Shown here: positions 5,993-7,248 of the stretch, in pieces
Position numbering within the stretch: position 1 is the stretch's first letter
Layout of the letters: the number at the start of each line of letters is the position of its first letter
Source of the DNA: JAYRWN01 sp041917975
Lineage (GTDB): Bacteria; Bacteroidota; Bacteroidia; Chitinophagales; Saprospiraceae
Assembly: GCA_041917975.1 (NCBI GenBank)
Contig: JAYRWN010000233.1
Coordinates: forward strand, 1 to 7,248
Reading direction: 5' to 3'
DNA: 7,248 bases
Made by a program: the position numbers and the translations under genes
The notes under the pieces: generated by a model
Database searches by the model: none
What the model saw: the letters and a program-made list of their open reading frames with translations, nothing else
What the model was told of the DNA's origin: nothing

Positions 5993-6709
5993 TTATAACA
6001 AATCAAGAAAATCGTTCACCCCAATTGGTCTTCTTACATTAAACGACTCTGCATACTCCACGCCGATCCATCGGCCGGCCACTCTGGCTGCCGCCTGGAT
6101 AAAATGTAAGAAGTCCTGCCCGGAAATCGGCGAAGACATATCCTCTGATTCCGGATCATAAAACTGGGACTTAAAACACATAATCGCTTCCATTTTACGA
6201 TCAATATAGTCTGTGATATCTATGACCAGATGGGGATACAATTGCTGATCCTGAATAAAATGATAGATGGTCTGGGGGCGCCACCTGCTTTGGATAGCAC
6301 CGTTCCATTGAGTTTGAATTTTAATCAAACCGGCCAAGAAGCAGGCCTGATAAACCAATTCAGCGGCCCGGCCATGATCAGGGTGGCGATCTTTTAAGGC
6401 ATTGGTCAAAACGACCGTAGGTTGATAATGACGGATAAAGCGTACAATAGGTAGCAAATTTTCTTCATTTTGAGAAAAAAATCCGTCTCTCAAACCGGCA
6501 TTATCCCGGAAAGCCACCCCCATATATTTAGCTGCATCGGCTGCTTCCTTAATTCTAATTTCGGCATTCCCCCTGGTACCCAGTTCACCGGCAGTAAGAT
6601 CCAATAAACCAACTGACCGGCCTTGGTTAATGTGCCGCATGACCGTTCCGCTGGCACATAACTCCACATCATCAGGATGTACGCCGATAGCTAGGATATC
6701 CACTTTCAT
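5993..6709 (-). CDS. bshB1: Bacillithiol biosynthesis deacetylase BshB1 (N-acetylglucosaminyl-malate deacetylase)
   Basis: A cytoplasmic zinc-dependent deacetylase of the PIG-L/LmbE family. It removes acetate from GlcNAc-malate to give GlcN-malate, to which BshC then adds cysteine to form bacillithiol. The zinc site is clear: HPDD (11-14) in the N-terminal AIGVHPDDVE motif and HPDHG (109-113). Subfamily markers of BshB1 are strong: LLDLTAGELGTRG (35-47), EIRIKEAADAAKYMG, LTNALKDRHPDHGRAAELV, ACFLAGL, YHFIQ, SQFYDPESE and IGVEYAESF. At 238 residues it has the usual full length. The start at 6709 (MKVDILAIG) fits the family. bshA and bshC are not in this window, as is common because these genes are often scattered. 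It is the first gene of a leftward pair with the GT-C-like protein and is divergent from the aldo-keto reductase. A related PIG-L deacetylase with another substrate is the only serious alternative. Confidence 0.93.
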   Translation of the reverse strand: MKVDILAIGVHPDDVELCASGTVMRHINQGRSVGLLDLTAGELGTRGNAEIRIKEAADAAKYMGVAFRDNAGLRDGFFSQNEENLLPIVRFIRHYQPTVVLTNALKDRHPDHGRAAELVYQACFLAGLIKIQTQWNGAIQSRWRPQTIYHFIQDQQLYPHLVIDITDYIDRKMEAIMCFKSQFYDPESEDMSSPISGQDFLHFIQAAARVAGRWIGVEYAESFNVRRPIGVNDFLDLL

Positions 6710-6732
6710 AATCTTAATTTTAGAGCCAAGGT

Positions 6733-6747
6733 AAATAAGCTTTATTT
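6733..6747. repeat. 15-bp AT-rich inverted repeat upstream of bshB1
   Basis: AAATAA (6733-6738) and TTATTT (6742-6747) flank GCT, followed on the plus strand by nine A (6749-6757). It lies 24-38 bp upstream of the bshB1 start, where a regulator could bind. A possible but poorly spaced promoter for bshB1 overlaps it: on the minus strand, TTTG at 6751-6748 and TACCTTGG at 6733-6726, with a 14-bp spacer. Low confidence. Confidence 0.3.
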
Positions 6748-6777
6748 CAAAAAAAAATGAAGATTATCCAGTACGGG

Positions 6778-6809
6778 TTTGGGAATTCAAGACATAAACA
6801 GTTAATTTG
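6778..6809 (+). promoter_or_regulatory. Bacteroidota-type promoter for the aldo-keto reductase
   Basis: TTTG at 6778-6781 (part of TTTGGG) is followed after a 20-bp spacer by TTAATTTG at 6802-6809, 7 of 8 matches to the Bacteroidota -7 consensus TAnnTTTG. The predicted transcript start is near 6815, giving a leader of about 25 bases before the ATG at 6840. AGTTAATT occurs at 6800-6807 and again at 6815-6822, once over the -7 element and once at the predicted start. Confidence 0.55.
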
Positions 6810-6839
6810 ATCATAGTTAATTCCGTCAAAAAATTCACC

Positions 6840-7248
6840 ATGCCTTACGCAGCAAATAGTACAAGATACGATAATATGGCTTACCGGCGTACCGGTAAAA
6901 GCGGGATTCGATTACCGATTATAGCTTTAGGGTTATGGCATAACTTTGGAGGAATTGACCTGTTTGAAAACGGAAGGAAGATAGTCCTGGCTGCCTTCGA
7001 CCAAGGGATTACCCATTTTGATCTCGCTAATAATTACGGACCGCCACCTGGTTCAGCCGAAGAAAATTTTGGTCTAATCCTCCACAAAGATCTTAAACCC
7101 TACCGAGACGAACTAATTATCTCGACAAAAGCCGGCTATCTGATGTGGCCCGGGCCTTACGGTGAATGGGGCAGCCGTAAATATCTGCTGGCCAGTTTGG
7201 ACCAAAGCCTAAAAAGAATGGGGTTGGATTATGTAGACATTTTTTATA
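6840..7248 (+). CDS. gpr: Aldo-keto reductase, L-glyceraldehyde-3-phosphate / methylglyoxal reductase type (YghZ/Gpr), N-terminal part (cut by window edge)
   Basis: 136 codons are open to the window edge; the family length is about 330-345 residues, so roughly 60 percent is missing. The sequence closely follows E. coli YghZ/Gpr as I recall it: YRRTGKSGIRLP, ALGLWHNFG (29-37), GITHFDLANNYGPPPGSAEENFG, YRDELIISTKAGYLMWPGPYG, and SRKYLLASLDQSLKRMGLDYVDIFY. AKR catalytic residues D61, Y66 and K97 are present; the fourth (His) should lie just past the edge. This NADPH-dependent (alpha/beta)8-barrel enzyme reduces L-glyceraldehyde-3-phosphate and methylglyoxal-like aldehydes in the cytoplasm. The ATG at 6840 aligns with the family N-terminus; the next Met (residue 13) would cut off conserved sequence. 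Voltage-gated potassium-channel beta-like AKRs are related, but the WHNFG and NNYGPPPGSAEENFG motifs favour YghZ. Confidence 0.93.
   Translation, partial: MPYAANSTRYDNMAYRRTGKSGIRLPIIALGLWHNFGGIDLFENGRKIVLAAFDQGITHFDLANNYGPPPGSAEENFGLILHKDLKPYRDELIISTKAGYLMWPGPYGEWGSRKYLLASLDQSLKRMGLDYVDIFY

Noticed and set aside
6490..6672. 60-codon leftward frame inside bshB1
   Set aside because: Same strand but another frame, overlapping the conserved zinc-binding start of BshB1; no leader or family support.
5993..6709. Reading bshB1 as a GlcNAc-PI or LmbE-type deacetylase of another pathway
   Set aside because: The TAGELGTRG, DRHPDHGRAAELV and SQFYDPESE segments are specific to BshB1-type proteins.

Overview
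The window looks like chromosomal DNA from a member of the Bacteroidota. The evidence is a SusC/RagA-type outer membrane protein, an orphan LytTR response regulator, promoter-like TTTG / TAnnTTTG element pairs in place of sigma70-type boxes, A-rich leaders without strong Shine-Dalgarno sequences, and a BshB1-type bacillithiol deacetylase. The AT-rich intergenic DNA and moderate GC fit this. I cannot place it more finely; a Saprospiraceae-like or Sphingobacteria-like bacterium is a guess. I see no mobile element, tRNA, rRNA or CRISPR array.

Left part (1-2491). The N-terminal 177 residues of a SusC-type TonB-dependent transporter run leftward off the edge. A 434-bp AT-rich divergent intergenic region separates it from a rightward REC-LytTR response regulator with no kinase beside it. 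A 241-residue putative lipoprotein of unknown function lies tail to tail with the regulator. The regulator has a plausible Bacteroidota promoter, and a perfect 7-bp inverted repeat sits exactly in its spacer.

Middle (2634-4353). A two-gene cysteine operon holds serine acetyltransferase (cysE/epsC type) followed after one base by a CysM-type cysteine synthase. The acetyltransferase lacks the C-terminal isoleucine used to dock into CysK. This fits its pairing with a CysM-type enzyme. A 9-bp perfect hairpin spans the cysM stop codon.

Right part (4538-7248). A leftward two-gene unit starts with bshB1 (N-acetylglucosaminyl-malate deacetylase of bacillithiol synthesis). It is followed with zero spacing (TAAATG) by a multi-pass GT-C-like glycosyltransferase-type membrane protein of unknown substrate. 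Divergent from bshB1 is the N-terminal 136 residues of a YghZ/Gpr-type aldo-keto reductase (L-glyceraldehyde-3-phosphate / methylglyoxal reductase), preceded by a good Bacteroidota-type promoter.

The genes from cysE onward can be read as a loose thiol and electrophile theme: cysteine synthesis, then bacillithiol synthesis, then reactive-aldehyde reduction. This is inference from adjacency. Most genes belong to known families. The least explained items are the GT-C partner of bshB1, the orphan lipoprotein, and the regulator's operator-like promoter. I found no convincing evidence for a wholly new system.
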